The notes: generated by a model not told the origin, from the letters alone. A stretch of 64,000 nt of DNA from Rhizobium sp. 32-5/1 (GCF_029537235.1 NZ_CP120640.1:124001-188000); one strand, 5' to 3'; shown: positions 1-9,164, counted from the first letter of the stretch. Program-made: numbers and translations.

Positions 1-188
1 TCGCCGGAGGGCCGAAGGCTCTTCAACATGGCGCTCGGCCCTGTCGCGCTCTCCTTCGTCGGGGCGACCGGCAAGGAAGACCTGAAGCGCATCCGCAGCT
101 TGCACTCCGAACACGGGGCCGCATGGCCCCTCCATTGGCTCCAGCAAAGGGGATCGCCCATGCCGAGACACTTTTCCCGACATCTTGA
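1..188 (+). CDS. trbE: TrbE conjugal transfer ATPase, C-terminal end only
   Basis: This is the last part of the VirB4-like ATPase that powers the Trb type IV secretion (mating-pair formation) machine at the inner membrane. Only about 60 residues lie in the window, including the run LFNMALGPVALSFVGA and the conserved tail around WPLHWLQQRG. As given, the frame does not stop and runs straight into trbJ. Adding one G to the GGGG run at 149-152 restores a short tail (IAHAETLFPTS) ending at TGA 186-188, overlapping the trbJ start at 160 as in related operons. The apparent TrbE-TrbJ fusion is therefore probably a sequencing artefact. The ATPase motifs lie upstream of the window. Confidence 0.82.
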   Translation, partial: AGGPKALQHGARPCRALLRRGDRQGRPEAHPQLALRTRGRMAPPLAPAKGIAHAETLFPTS

Positions 189-968
189 AACGCACCACAC
201 GGTCGTCGTCATTGCGACCGCGCTTGCGATTACCTTGCCGCTTCCGGCTCGTGCCGGCGGGGTGACCGGCGAAGCGACCGAATGGACACAGCTCGCAAAC
301 AATGCCGAGCTTATCTCGCTTGTCGGCAAGTCGGCGGAGCAGGTCAACAACCAGATTACCCAGATCTCGCAGCTGGCCGAGCAGATCCAGAACCAGATCA
401 ACATCTACAACAACATGCTGCAGAACACGGCGCAATTGCCGAACCACATCTGGGGTCAGGTCGAAAGCGATCTCCAGAACCTGCAGAGCGTTGTGGCTCA
501 GGGGCAGGGGTCGCCTTCTCGATGGGCAATATCGACGACGTGCTCAAGCAGCGGTTTCAGAGTTTTGCCCAGATGAAAAGTAACCTGCCTGACGGAGCGA
601 GTTTCTCTTCGACGTACCAGAACTGGTCCGACACCAACCGCGATACGATTGCAGGATCTTTGAAGGCCGCAAACCTAACGGCCGAGCAGTTCTCAAGCGA
701 GGAAAGCACGATGTCATCGCTGCGGTCGATGTCGGAGACGGCCGATGGGCAAATGAAAGCACTGCAGGTTGGACACCAGATCGCCGCGCAGCAGGTCGCG
801 CAGATGCAAAAACTGCGTGGCCTCGTATCCCAGCAAATGACCATGATGGGCACATGGTTTCAGTCGGAGCAGGCGCAAAAGGATCTCGCCCAGGCGCGCC
901 GTGAACAGTTCTTCAGCGGAACCGAGCATGACATCCGCGGCGGGCAGACGATGGAGCCCCGCTGGTGA
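160..968 (+). CDS. trbJ: TrbJ mating-pair formation protein (VirB5-like), frameshifted
   Basis: Predicted periplasmic or pilus-associated component of the Trb conjugation apparatus, related to VirB5. It begins at ATG 160 with a signal peptide ending near LPARAGG, followed by the family-typical TEWTQLANN segment and a long Gln/Asn-rich coiled-coil region (QVNNQITQISQLAEQIQNQ). The frame breaks at the GGGG run 507-510. One extra G joins NLQSVVAQGQG to VAFSMGNIDDVLKQRF and gives a normal-length protein of about 270 residues. The last residues (FFSG...DIRGGQ...PRW) closely resemble the end of the next protein, TrbK. The stop overlaps the trbK GTG start by four bases, which suggests translational coupling. 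Confidence 0.88.
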
Positions 969-1192
969 GCCTCCGTGTCATCATCATCCTCGCGGTAGTT
1001 GCCGCGCTTGTGGTTAGCGCCGGCATCTTCACGTGGATCGTGCAGCCACATCCGGTTCCAATGTCCGGAGCTGGCGAAGCCTCGACGCAACCCGCCTCTG
1101 ATGTAGACCGCCTCGAACACCGGGAAAAATTCTTCGGCGGTGACGCCACCCGCGACATTCGCGGCGGCCAGGAGATGAAGCCGCGATGGTGA
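965..1192 (+). CDS. trbK: TrbK family protein (entry exclusion)
   Basis: Small protein of 75 residues in the trbK position of the operon. TrbK proteins limit redundant conjugation between cells carrying the same plasmid (entry exclusion). It starts at GTG 965, overlapping the trbJ stop, and has one N-terminal membrane segment (about residues 4-27, VIIILAVVAALVVSAGIF). There is no cysteine anywhere, so unlike the RP4 protein it cannot be a lipoprotein. The C-terminus (KFFGGDATRDIRGGQEMKPRW region) is nearly a copy of the TrbJ tail. The stop overlaps the trbL start at 1186. The function is assigned from position and size more than from motifs. Confidence 0.78.
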   Translation: MSLRVIIILAVVAALVVSAGIFTWIVQPHPVPMSGAGEASTQPASDVDRLEHREKFFGGDATRDIRGGQEMKPRW

Positions 1193-2373
1193 TCGTTCCT
1201 ACTTCCCGGCGCCTGGAACTCGCTTTCGTCGCGATCGGCATCGTCCTCATCGCGAGCACGCCGGCCCTGGCGCAACAGGGTGAGGTTCTCACTACACTGG
1301 AGAATTCCGTTGTTACCGCAGCCAAGGGCTGGGAGACGACGGTCATGAATGCGGCGCGCTCATTGTTCTGGATCCTTGCCGGCATTGAGATCGGAATCGC
1401 TGCCGTGTGGCTGGCGATCAATGCCGCCTCGCTCGACAGCTGGTTTGCCGAGCTCGTCAAGCGCATCATGTTCATCGGGCTGTTCGCCTTCATTCTCAAT
1501 GAGGGGCCGACCTTTGCCAAGGCCGTCGTCGACAGCCTCTACCAGATCGGCGCCGGCGGCGGGTCGGCTTCGCCCGCCAACATTTTTGACGCCGGCATTC
1601 GCGTTGCGACCAAGATGTCGGAACAGGCGAAGTTTGGCCTCTTCGAGGATAACGCACTGGCGATCGCCGCCGTCTTTGCCATGGTCGTGGTGGTCGTCTG
1701 CTTCTCGCTGGTTGCTGCGATCTTCGTCGCCGTGATGGTCGAGATGTATGTCGGCCTGCTCGCCGGCATGATCATGCTCGGATTGGGGGCACGTCCTATA
1801 CCAAGGACTTTGCCATCAAATATCTGGTCTATGCCTTCTCGGTCGGTATGAAGCTGATGGCGCTGGTGATGATCGCCAAGATCGGCTCCGACATCCTGCT
1901 GGGCCTCGCCGAGGCTCCGACAGCAACATCAGAGCAGTTCATCACCACGCTGGCGATTGCCGGCATCTCTGTCGTGATCTTCGTCATGGCCATGTATGTA
2001 CCGCCGATCCTGCAGGGTGTCGTTCAGGGTGCTTCCGTTTCCGGGGAATGGAAGCCATTCGCCATGGCGGACAGGCCGCATCCTTTGCGGCGGGTGCCGG
2101 CTTTCTGGCGACGGCGGCAGCCAGCAGGGGGTTTCAGGCTGCGAGTGCGGCAAGGGCAGGGGAGCGTCCCTTGGCAGTGCCGCGATGCGCGGCATGGAGG
2201 CAGGCATCGGTGGTACGGCAAACGCGGTCGGCTCGGCGGCCAAGGATAAGGCGGTCGGTTCACCCGGTGCCTATGCCGGCTCGCTGCTCGGGCTCGCCAA
2301 TGCCAAACTCGACCAGCAGTCGGGTCGGACCGCATCGACTCTTCCAACACCGCCGATCAACGAGAACAAGTAA
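1186..2373 (+). CDS. trbL: TrbL polytopic inner-membrane protein (VirB6-like), three frameshifts
   Basis: Polytopic membrane protein of the Trb type IV secretion channel, related to VirB6. It has a signal-like N-terminus (cleavage near STPALAQQG) and several hydrophobic segments, for example WILAGIEIGIAAVWLAI, FAMVVVVVCFSLVAAIFV and TTLAIAGISVVIFVMAMY. The Gly/Ala-rich C-terminal tail is typical of the family. The gene is broken at three G runs (1785-1789, 2043-2046, 2159-2162). Adding one G to each gives a continuous protein of about 396 residues ending in PTPPINENK, and all three joins fall within recognisable TrbL sequence. It is likely an intact gene carrying sequence errors; a real triple frameshift would inactivate conjugation. 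Confidence 0.87.
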
Positions 2374-2390
2374 CTGGAGGCCGATCATCC

Positions 2391-3053
2391 ATGGCCGGAC
2401 ACGATCCGCTTGATAACCCCTATTTGGCTGCGCGCAGTGAATGGAACGAGCGCTACGGCTCCTACGTGAAGGCTGCTGCCACCTGGCGGATAGTCGGCAT
2501 CACCGGCATGACCATGGCCGTGATTGGTTTTGGCTACGCGCTGTACCAGAGCACTCAGGTGAAGCTCGTTCCCTATATCGTCGAAGTCGACAAGCTCGGC
2601 ACGGCCGTCAATGCCGGCTTCCCGCAGCAGATCGAATATGCCGATCCGCGGGTGGTGCGCGCCACCCTTGGCAGCTTCGTCTCTAACTTTCGGAGCGTGA
2701 CACCAGATGCGGTCGTGCAGAAACAGTATATCGACCGAACGTATGGCTTGCTCAGGACATCCGATCCGGCGACCGAGAAGGTCAATGCCTGGTTCCGCTC
2801 GAACTCGCCCTTCGAGAAAGCGAAGAGCTCGACCGTTGCCATCGAGGTCAACAATATCGTCGCGCTGTCGAACCAAAGCTATCAGATGGACTGGACCGAA
2901 TTCGAGCGTGACCGGCGCGGGAAGGAAACCGCAGTCCGCCGTTTCCGCGGCATTGCCACCGTGACCCTGACTCCGCCGCAGGACGAGGGCGTCATCCGCG
3001 TGAACCCCATCGGTCTCTATCTCCGCGACTTCGACTGGACAGCACAGCTTTGA
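2391..3053 (+). CDS. trbF: TrbF conjugal transfer protein (VirB8-like)
   Basis: Bitopic inner-membrane component of the mating channel, of the VirB8/TrbF family. The 220-residue protein has the usual layout: a short cytoplasmic N-terminus starting MAGHDPLDNPYLAARSEWNE, one membrane segment around residues 34-51 (GITGMTMAVIGFGYALYQ), then a periplasmic NTF2-like domain. The segments VPYIVEVDKLG and VRRFRGIATVTLTPP are characteristic. The length is normal and the frame is intact. It follows trbL with a 17-base gap and an upstream GGAGG. Confidence 0.93.
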   Translation: MAGHDPLDNPYLAARSEWNERYGSYVKAAATWRIVGITGMTMAVIGFGYALYQSTQVKLVPYIVEVDKLGTAVNAGFPQQIEYADPRVVRATLGSFVSNFRSVTPDAVVQKQYIDRTYGLLRTSDPATEKVNAWFRSNSPFEKAKSSTVAIEVNNIVALSNQSYQMDWTEFERDRRGKETAVRRFRGIATVTLTPPQDEGVIRVNPIGLYLRDFDWTAQL

Positions 3054-3069
3054 AAGGCATGGCCCGAAC

Positions 3070-3920
3070 ATGATCATCCCACTCAAAAGAACACGGACCA
3101 TCCTGACAAGCGCTCTCGCCTCGGCGACGTTAGCGTCTTCACTGTACATTCCCTTCCATGCTTCAGCAGCCGATGGCGTCACCGCCAACGAAGCAAAAGG
3201 CATGGGCATCTCCACCCAGTGGCGCGCGTCGCGAGGTCTGGTCACCAAGGGCGCCGACGGCAAGGTGATTTTTCTCTATGGCGAGGTCCAACCATCCGTT
3301 GTCTGCTCGCCGCTTCAGGTCTGCGATATCGAACTGCAAGGCGGCGAGGTGGTCCGCGACGTGCTCGTCGGCGACACGGTGCGCTGGAAGGTCGAACCGG
3401 CGACCTCGGGCGCTGCCGGCGGTCAGGCCATCCATCTGATCGTCAAGCCTTCGGAGCCAGGTCTTGTAACCTCAATGGTGGTGACGACATCCAGGCGGAC
3501 CTACCACATTCAGCTCAAGTCCCATTCGACGCAGTATATGGCGCGTGTCGGCTTCGAATATCCCGAGGATGTTTCGACAAAGCTCGCCGACGTCAATGCC
3601 CGGCTGGAGGCCAGCACCATCCCGGGTGCAGGGATACCCGCCGAGCAGTTGAACTTCAGCTACTCCGTTTCGGGCAGGGCCGGCTGGCGGCCGACCCGGG
3701 TCTATTCCGACGGGCTCAAAACCTACATCCAGTTTCCACGCTCGATTTCCGGTCAGGATGCACCTGTTCTGTTCGTGACCTCCGGTGGGCAGAACCGCAT
3801 CGTCAACTACCGGATGAAGGGCGACATGATGGTCGTCGACTACCATGTCGATCGCGCGGTGCTTGTCTCCGGCGTCGGCTGGAAACAGGAGAAAGTGACG
3901 ATCAGAAGGGGAGGAGGTAA
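3070..3920 (+). CDS. trbG: TrbG outer-membrane-complex protein (VirB9-like)
   Basis: VirB9/CagX-family protein that forms the periplasmic and outer-membrane part of the conjugation channel with TrbI and TrbH. It has a signal peptide ending near FHASAADG, then a beta-rich region (EYPEDV; AEQLNFSYSVSG; RPTRVYSDGLKTYIQFP), typical of VirB9. As given, the frame runs on to 4236 (388 residues), which is too long and overlaps most of trbH. One G added to the GGGG run at 3908-3911 ends the protein with RRGRR at TAA 3918-3920. That yields 283 residues, close to the family's usual length, with the last base shared with the trbH start. Confidence 0.87.
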
Positions 3921-4396
3921 TGAACGTCGTGCTCTCCCATTCGCGCCTCTTGCGAGCCATTCGCAGTTTTACTGCAGCCTGCAGCCTCGCCATCCTTCTT
4001 TCCGGATGCCAGTCGATCGGAACCGATGGCATCGTGGCCAGCAGCGCACCGCCAGAAATCTCCGGCCCGGCGGCAAGCGCCATCGCCGGCGATATGGTGA
4101 GCCGCTTTGCCGAGCAGATCGGTCCGGGGAAGGCGACCGTCGCGCTGAAAACGGATACCTCGCCCTTCGGTCAGGCACTGGAAGCGGCGCTGAAGGGATG
4201 GGGCTACGCCGTCGTCACCGATCAGAAAACCGATAGCGGTACGAGAGTCATCCCACTCGCCTATGTGATCTTGGCCGTAGACGGTCAAGTGCTCGCCCGT
4301 CTTTCGACAAACACCGTCGAACTCGGCCGCGCTTATTCCGTAACGGCGAGTGGCGCGACTCCAGCGAGTGCACTCTCGCTGATGCGGCGCGGGTGA
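3920..4396 (+). CDS. trbH: TrbH lipoprotein of the mating apparatus
   Basis: Protein of 158 residues in the trbH position. The N-terminus has a lipoprotein signal with a clear lipobox (AILLSGC, Cys about residue 31), so it is probably anchored in the outer membrane beside TrbG, in a VirB7-like role. The rest contains a segment resembling a small periplasmic domain (ALKTDTSPFGQALEAALKGW). The start overlaps the repaired trbG stop, and the stop lies just ahead of trbI. No catalytic motif is seen. The assignment rests on operon position, size and the lipobox. Confidence 0.85.
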   Translation: MNVVLSHSRLLRAIRSFTAACSLAILLSGCQSIGTDGIVASSAPPEISGPAASAIAGDMVSRFAEQIGPGKATVALKTDTSPFGQALEAALKGWGYAVVTDQKTDSGTRVIPLAYVILAVDGQVLARLSTNTVELGRAYSVTASGATPASALSLMRRG

Positions 4397-4407
4397 GGGA
4401 GAATCCT

Positions 4408-5730
4408 ATGGTGCAATCTCTCAATCTCGGCGGCGCGCAAAACAGCCAAGCCGCCTCCGCCATTCGCCGGATCAACCGCCTGCCGATCGTCGTCATTATC
4501 GTTCTGGCGGTCGCGTTTCTTGGCGTGATCTTTTACGGGCTTGCCTCGCGCGGGCTATACTTCGGCAAGGACAACGGCCTGGACACGACTTCGGGAAATC
4601 CCGCATCAACGTTCGCCGACCAGATCAAACGCGGCGTCACCGATGGTATTATCGGAGAGCCGCAGCAGCAGACCACCTTCCAGCCGACGCCGGTCGAGAC
4701 AAAACAAGCCGATGAAAAGGACAACGATCCCTTCACGCCGCAGCCGGTGCAACGCGAGGTGCAACAGCGCGGTCAAGACCTCGAAGCGGAAGAGGTTTGG
4801 CGTGCCCGGCTTAAGCGGGAACAGCAGGAACAGTACTTGCGGGAGCAGCAGCGCCAGCGCATGGCTCGCTTGCAGGCGAACAACGCGGCTTACGATGCTC
4901 CGCTTGCCATCGATCGCAGCAAGCTGGAAGCGCGGGCGGAGAGGAATGATGCCACTGCGGACGCGGAAGAAAGGGCGACGACAAAATCGACAAACACGGG
5001 AAACACACCCGATCTCTATGCGGCCGCGCTTCGCGCAGGGCTCGGTGGTCAAAACGTCGATCCCAATGCGCAAGGCGCAAAGGAAGACTTCTTCAACGCC
5101 GACCTGAAAGAGCTTGGCTACCTGCCGAACCGTGTCGTGCCTCAACAATCGCCCTTCGAGCTGAAGCGCGGCTCGGTCATCCCTGCAACACTGATTACTG
5201 GCATCAATTCCGATCTTCCCGGCCGGATCACCGCGCAGGTGAGCCAGAACGTCTATGATAGCGCCACCGGCCATCGGCTCTTGATCCCGCAGGGAACGAA
5301 ACTCTTCGGTCGTTACGACAGCAAGGTGTCCTTCGGGCAGAAACGCGTTCTGGTCGTGTGGACCGACATCATTTTCCCGAACGGCTCGACACTGCAGATT
5401 GGCGGCATGTCGGGGACGGATGCGCAAGGGTATGGCGGTTTCAATGATAAGGTGAACAACCATTATTTCCGAACATTTGGCTCAGCCGTTCTCATCGCCC
5501 TGATCGGAACAGGCATCGACATGGCTGTTCCACAGAGTTCGACACTCGCCACCCAGGACACCGCCTCGGATGCGACACGACGGAATTTTGCCGAAACGTT
5601 CGGCCGAGTTGCTGACCAGACGATTCAGCGGAACATGGATGTTCAGCCGACGCTCGAAATTCGGCCTGGCTACAAGTTCAATGTGCTCGTTGATCAGGAC
5701 ATCATTTTTCCAGGCAACTATCGGCCATGA
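4408..5730 (+). CDS. trbI: TrbI channel protein (VirB10-like)
   Basis: VirB10/TrbI-family protein that spans the inner membrane and reaches the outer membrane. It has one membrane segment near residues 27-48 (LPIVVIIVLAVAFLGVIFYG), a long Gln/Glu/Arg-rich linker, and the C-terminal VirB10 domain (FELKRGSVIPATLITGINSDLPG; LLIPQGTKLFGRYDSKV; FNVLVDQDIIFPG). I chose ATG 4408 over the GTG at 4393 because GGGAGA sits about six bases upstream and MVQSLNLGG is the usual start. The length is about 440 residues. It is the last gene of the trb operon and has no frameshift. Confidence 0.94.
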   Translation: MVQSLNLGGAQNSQAASAIRRINRLPIVVIIVLAVAFLGVIFYGLASRGLYFGKDNGLDTTSGNPASTFADQIKRGVTDGIIGEPQQQTTFQPTPVETKQADEKDNDPFTPQPVQREVQQRGQDLEAEEVWRARLKREQQEQYLREQQRQRMARLQANNAAYDAPLAIDRSKLEARAERNDATADAEERATTKSTNTGNTPDLYAAALRAGLGGQNVDPNAQGAKEDFFNADLKELGYLPNRVVPQQSPFELKRGSVIPATLITGINSDLPGRITAQVSQNVYDSATGHRLLIPQGTKLFGRYDSKVSFGQKRVLVVWTDIIFPNGSTLQIGGMSGTDAQGYGGFNDKVNNHYFRTFGSAVLIALIGTGIDMAVPQSSTLATQDTASDATRRNFAETFGRVADQTIQRNMDVQPTLEIRPGYKFNVLVDQDIIFPGNYRP

Positions 5731-5910
5731 TTGTAGCAAGCCACAGTGTTAGATTGGATTGGCCATAAGAGTAAACGACAGCCCCTTCGACTGCTACTTA
5801 TCACCTGAACGGTTGAACGGTGGATGTACTAGGCAACAAACTATGCCTGTCACGCTTATTAAACTTGAGTGGCGCGCTTCATTGTGGTCGTTCCCGTCAC
5901 GCAGAGCTGA

Positions 5911-5940
5911 AAAAAGCCGCTAGAGTTTTCTAGCGGCCCT
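5911..5940. terminator. Bidirectional rho-independent terminator after trbI
   Basis: A perfect 9-base-pair stem (GCCGCTAGA at 5916-5924 and its complement at 5929-5937) encloses a 4-base loop. On the left it is flanked by AAAAAA, which becomes a T tract when read on the minus strand, and on the right by CCTTTATT. It can therefore stop minus-strand transcription strongly and plus-strand (trb) transcription more weakly. It is 185 bases beyond the trbI stop. Confidence 0.75.
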
Positions 5941-6168
5941 TTATTCGCAGAGGCTTGGGAGGTCAGACTATTCTGCGGCAAACTGTTGAGGGCAAAGACG
6001 CAGCGCGGCGGCGAGTCCGAGGCCTTCCAGTTGCTCGGTGGCGCGTTGGCGATATCCGCTGCGCCACTGCGGCGACACCACGCTCGTCGAACCAGTGATG
6101 CGTCGCAATCTTGACGTATGCGCCAACCCAACAGTCCCCCGGGTGGCGACCGCCGCCATCGTAGCCAA

Positions 6169-6191
6169 GGAGCGATGTTAATCATCGCTCC
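6169..6191 (-). terminator. Hairpin downstream of ridA
   Basis: A perfect 9-base-pair inverted repeat (GGAGCGATG at 6169-6177, CATCGCTCC at 6183-6191) with a TTAAT loop lies 27 bases beyond the ridA stop on the minus strand. No long T tract follows, so it may be a weak terminator or a 3' stabiliser of the dad operon message. Confidence 0.5.
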
Positions 6192-6218
6192 GGCTGGGTA
6201 CTTAACTGCCGCGGTCCA

Positions 6219-6598
6219 TCAAATCAGGGAAATGACAGCTTCGATCTCGACCTTCGCGCCTTTCGGCAGGGCCTTTACCTCGTAGCACGCGCGTGCTGGG
6301 TAGGGGTTGAGAAGAAGCTCGCGTAAACGCGATTGACGTCAGTGAAGTCAGCCAGATCGGTGAGCAATACCGTCGTCTTGACCGTCTTTGACAATTCAGT
6401 GCCGGCGGCCTTGGCGATCGCCTGAAGGTTCCTAAGGCACTGCTCGGCCTGTTCGACCGCATTGGCCGAATTGAACTCGCTTGTGGCCGGATCAATTGGC
6501 AGTTGCCCCGAAACAAAGAGCAGATCGCCGACCTTGATTGCTTGTGAGTATGGTCCGACTGCTCCAGGTGCGTCGGTCGTGGATATTTGTTCGATCAA
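6219..6598 (-). CDS. ridA: RidA family enamine/imine deaminase
   Basis: RidA (YjgF/YER057c) proteins hydrolyse reactive enamine and imine intermediates released by PLP enzymes and amino-acid oxidases. The N-terminus MIEQISTTDAPGAVGPYSQAI is typical, and LFVSGQLPIDPAT and VKTTVLLTDLADF follow. The frame breaks at the GGGG run 6303-6306 (CCCC on the coding strand). One more base gives FFSTPYPARACYEVKALPKGAKVEIEAV, with the conserved YPAR-C segment, ending at TGA 6221-6219 after about 126 residues. It lies 29 bases after dadA, so it probably clears the imino acid made by DadA before it damages PLP enzymes such as the neighbouring alanine racemase. Confidence 0.88.
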
Positions 6599-6627
6599 GT
6601 TTCGTCCTCCAGGTTCTTGGTTATGGT

Positions 6628-7878
6628 TTAGGCGTATCGGCTGACCGCCAGGTCCGTTGCATCGATTTCGGGCTTTCGTCCGGACACGAGATCAGCGATG
6701 ACGCGGGCTGAGCCAGAACTCATTGTCCAGCCGAGCGTGCCGTGTCCAGTGTTGAGAAAGAGGCCCGCAATCTTTGTTGGACCAATCACCGGCGTTCCAT
6801 CCGGCGTCATCGGGCGAAGACCCGACCAGAATGTCGCCTCTTTTGCATCGCCACCGGGAAACAGATCCATGACGGAATGCTCGAGGGTGCTCCGGCGGGC
6901 TAGGCCCAGGTCGTTCGTATAGCCGGAGATTTCCGCCATGCCCCCGACGCGGATACGGTCGCCCAGGCGCGTAATGGCGATCTTGTAGGTCTCGTCCATG
7001 ATCGTCGATTCCGGCGCGCGCTTGGGGTCAGTGATAGGGATCGTCAGGGAGTAGCCCTTGACCGGATAGACAGGGAGCTTGATGCCGTGGCGTCTGAGAA
7101 GCAAAGGAGAGTAGCTGCCAAGTGCCACGACAACCGCATCTGCTGGCAGGGTTCCCCATTTCGTCACAACGCCACGCACACGGCCCGCCTCGACATCCAA
7201 GCCGTTAATCTCGGTACTCCAGGAAAACCGGACGCCAAGCTGCTCTGCCTTTTTGGCCAGTTCGTTGGTGAATTTGAAGCAGTCCCCAGTTTCGTCCTTT
7301 GGCGTCAGCAGACCGCCGACGATCTTGTCGCGGACATGTGCTAATGCCGGCTCAGTGCGAACGCAGCCGTCACGATCAAGAACCTCGTAGGGAATGCCGT
7401 CGGCTGCAAGCGCCTTAACGTCCTTGCCGGAGACATCGAGTTGTGCCTGCGTACGAAAGAGTTGGAGCGTGCCCTGCATACGTTGGTCGTACTCGATAGC
7501 AGTCTCTTTGCGTAGGGCAGCGAGGGAGATACGACTGTAGTCAGCCAACCTCAGCATGCGGCTCTTGTTGATAGCATAGCGCTCGGAAGTGCAGTTCGAG
7601 AGCATCTTTACGAGCCATGACAGCATGGCGCCATCGATCTTTGGCCGAAGGATCAGCGGCGCGTGTTCCATGAACAGCCATTTCAAAGCCTTTATAGGGA
7701 TACCTGGTGCTGCCCAAGGCGAGCAGTATCCGAACGAGACTTCGCCTGCATTAGCAAAGCTTGTCTCAAGTGCCGGACCTTTCTGCCGGTCGACAACGGT
7801 GACTGTATGACCGGCTTTTGCCAGCTGGTATGCGGAGGTGACGCCGACAATGCCGGCGCCCAGAACGATAACTTTCAT
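6628..7878 (-). CDS. dadA: D-amino acid dehydrogenase (small subunit type)
   Basis: FAD enzyme that oxidises D-alanine and other D-amino acids to the keto acid and ammonia, feeding electrons to the respiratory chain. The N-terminus KVIVLGAGIVGVTSAYQL is the dinucleotide-binding GxGxxG fold, followed by EVSFGYCSPWAAPGIP, typical of DadA. The C-terminal segment SGLRPMTPDGTPVIG and TGHGTLGWTMSSGSA closes the FAD site. I use the ATG at 7878, giving 416 residues, the normal family length. The longer open frame to 7989 only adds unrelated sequence. It sits between alr (25-base gap) and ridA as one minus-strand operon. Confidence 0.93.
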   Translation of the reverse strand: MKVIVLGAGIVGVTSAYQLAKAGHTVTVVDRQKGPALETSFANAGEVSFGYCSPWAAPGIPIKALKWLFMEHAPLILRPKIDGAMLSWLVKMLSNCTSERYAINKSRMLRLADYSRISLAALRKETAIEYDQRMQGTLQLFRTQAQLDVSGKDVKALAADGIPYEVLDRDGCVRTEPALAHVRDKIVGGLLTPKDETGDCFKFTNELAKKAEQLGVRFSWSTEINGLDVEAGRVRGVVTKWGTLPADAVVVALGSYSPLLLRRHGIKLPVYPVKGYSLTIPITDPKRAPESTIMDETYKIAITRLGDRIRVGGMAEISGYTNDLGLARRSTLEHSVMDLFPGGDAKEATFWSGLRPMTPDGTPVIGPTKIAGLFLNTGHGTLGWTMSSGSARVIADLVSGRKPEIDATDLAVSRYA

Positions 7879-7903
7879 AGTGTCCCCAATGAGCCTGCGG
7901 CTC

Positions 7904-9037
7904 TCAACGATATTGTCTATGGTAGCGGTTGCCGAGACCGGTAAGGATTTCATAGGAGATCGTACCGGCGTCGCGTGCCAGGTCTTCAAGCGCCTGATGC
8001 GGGCCCAGCACCTCGACGAGGCTGCCTAAAGACAGGGTGCCCTCCGGTAGTGCAGTAATGTCGATCGTGATGCTGTCCATGGACACCCGTCCTACGATCG
8101 GCAGGCGCCTTCCCTGGTAGTAAACCACGCCGCGACCGCTCAGGCTCCGCGGCAAACCATCGGCATAGCCTGCAGCGATCGTGGCAAGGCGTGTGTCCCT
8201 CTCCGCGATGTGAGCACCGCTGTAACCGACCTTCGCGCCGGCGGGTACGGTACGCGTCTGAACCACTGCAACGTTAAGCTCAACGACTGGCTCAACTGGA
8301 TTTGGCATGCCGATGCTCGGTGAAACGCCGTAAAGGGCGATTCCTGCGCGTGCAAGTTGACCGTGATAATCCTTCCCGAGGAAGATGCCGCCGGAGTTTG
8401 CAAAGCAAATGTCGAAACACGGAAACTCCTTCGAAATTTGCTTCATCTCGACAAGCTGATCATCATTCTGATCGCTGTCTAACTCGTCGGCCGATGCTAG
8501 GTGGCTCATGATGAAAAGGATCTCGATGCTTACCTGACCCGCGAGCTCAGCTGCCAAAGGGCTGCGCTCTTCGGGTGGCACGCCAAGTCGCGACATTCCT
8601 GTATCGAATTGTAGTACGGCTTGAAGATTCCACTTCCGGCGTCTTGCTGTTGCTGTCCAACGTCGCCACTGCTCTAGCGAATTCAAAACCGGGATAATGT
8701 CGCGTTGAGCACAGGCTTCCTCATTGCCGGGTTGCAAGCCATTGAGCACAAAGACTTTTGCATCCGCAGCCAAGGCCGGACGCAGTTCCACAGCCTCGTC
8801 AAACTGGGCGACGAAAAAGTGACGGCAGCCTGATTCATAGAGCGTGGAGCATACGCGTTGTGCACCGAGACCGTACGCATCGGCTTTTACAACGGCAGCA
8901 GCTTGCACCGGCGCCACAAGTGTCGAGAGCTTGGCGTAGTTGCGTACCAGTGCTGAAAGATTGACAGTCAGATAGCCGCTCGCGCCCTCGATCGGTGGCC
9001 TCACTTCTTTCTCTGGCAAAACAGCGACGCTGCCCAT
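7904..9037 (-). CDS. dadX: Alanine racemase (catabolic, DadX-like)
   Basis: PLP-dependent alanine racemase. The PLP lysine lies in AAVVKADAYGLGA near the N-terminus, and the second-base tyrosine lies in AKVGYSGAH. The C-terminal domain carries GRVSMDSITIDIT and the ending TISYEILTGLGNRYHRQYR region. The start is taken as ATG 9037 (MGSVAVL) because the AAGGGAG ribosome site is spaced correctly only for that codon; the upstream ATG at 9043 touches it. The order alr-dadA with a divergent Lrp-type gene matches catabolic dad loci, where L-alanine is converted to D-alanine for DadA. A role in cell-wall supply cannot be excluded. Confidence 0.9.
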   Translation of the reverse strand: MGSVAVLPEKEVRPPIEGASGYLTVNLSALVRNYAKLSTLVAPVQAAAVVKADAYGLGAQRVCSTLYESGCRHFFVAQFDEAVELRPALAADAKVFVLNGLQPGNEEACAQRDIIPVLNSLEQWRRWTATARRRKWNLQAVLQFDTGMSRLGVPPEERSPLAAELAGQVSIEILFIMSHLASADELDSDQNDDQLVEMKQISKEFPCFDICFANSGGIFLGKDYHGQLARAGIALYGVSPSIGMPNPVEPVVELNVAVVQTRTVPAGAKVGYSGAHIAERDTRLATIAAGYADGLPRSLSGRGVVYYQGRRLPIVGRVSMDSITIDITALPEGTLSLGSLVEVLGPHQALEDLARDAGTISYEILTGLGNRYHRQYR

Positions 9038-9164
9038 ATTCATCTCCCTTTTCGTGGAAGCGAAGATATGCAAGAACGTGCGAAATTGTCCGCCTATTTG
9101 TAGTGGATAGTTTCAAAAAGGCCCCACTGGTGGCATATCCGATCACATTTCGGAGGTTTATTTC

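Larger units (their letters stand above)
5731..6218. other. Intergenic region between trbI and ridA
   Basis: This stretch of about 490 bases separates the plus-strand trb operon from the minus-strand D-alanine operon. It holds two strong hairpins, annotated separately. Between them, on the minus strand, is an open frame of about 66 codons (5968-6168) with no recognisable product. It sits directly upstream of a hairpin followed by a T tract, so a small or decayed minus-strand gene is possible. Two different frames here look partly protein-like, which fits a decayed remnant better than an intact gene. Confidence 0.4.

Noticed and set aside
28..576. A TrbE-TrbJ fusion protein read in one frame
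   Set aside because: The join depends on the GGGG run at 149-152 being one base short; the repaired sequence gives a normal TrbE stop overlapping trbJ.
2385..3263. A 292-codon minus-strand open frame
   Set aside because: It is antisense to trbF and the start of trbG, which belong to a well-known gene order.
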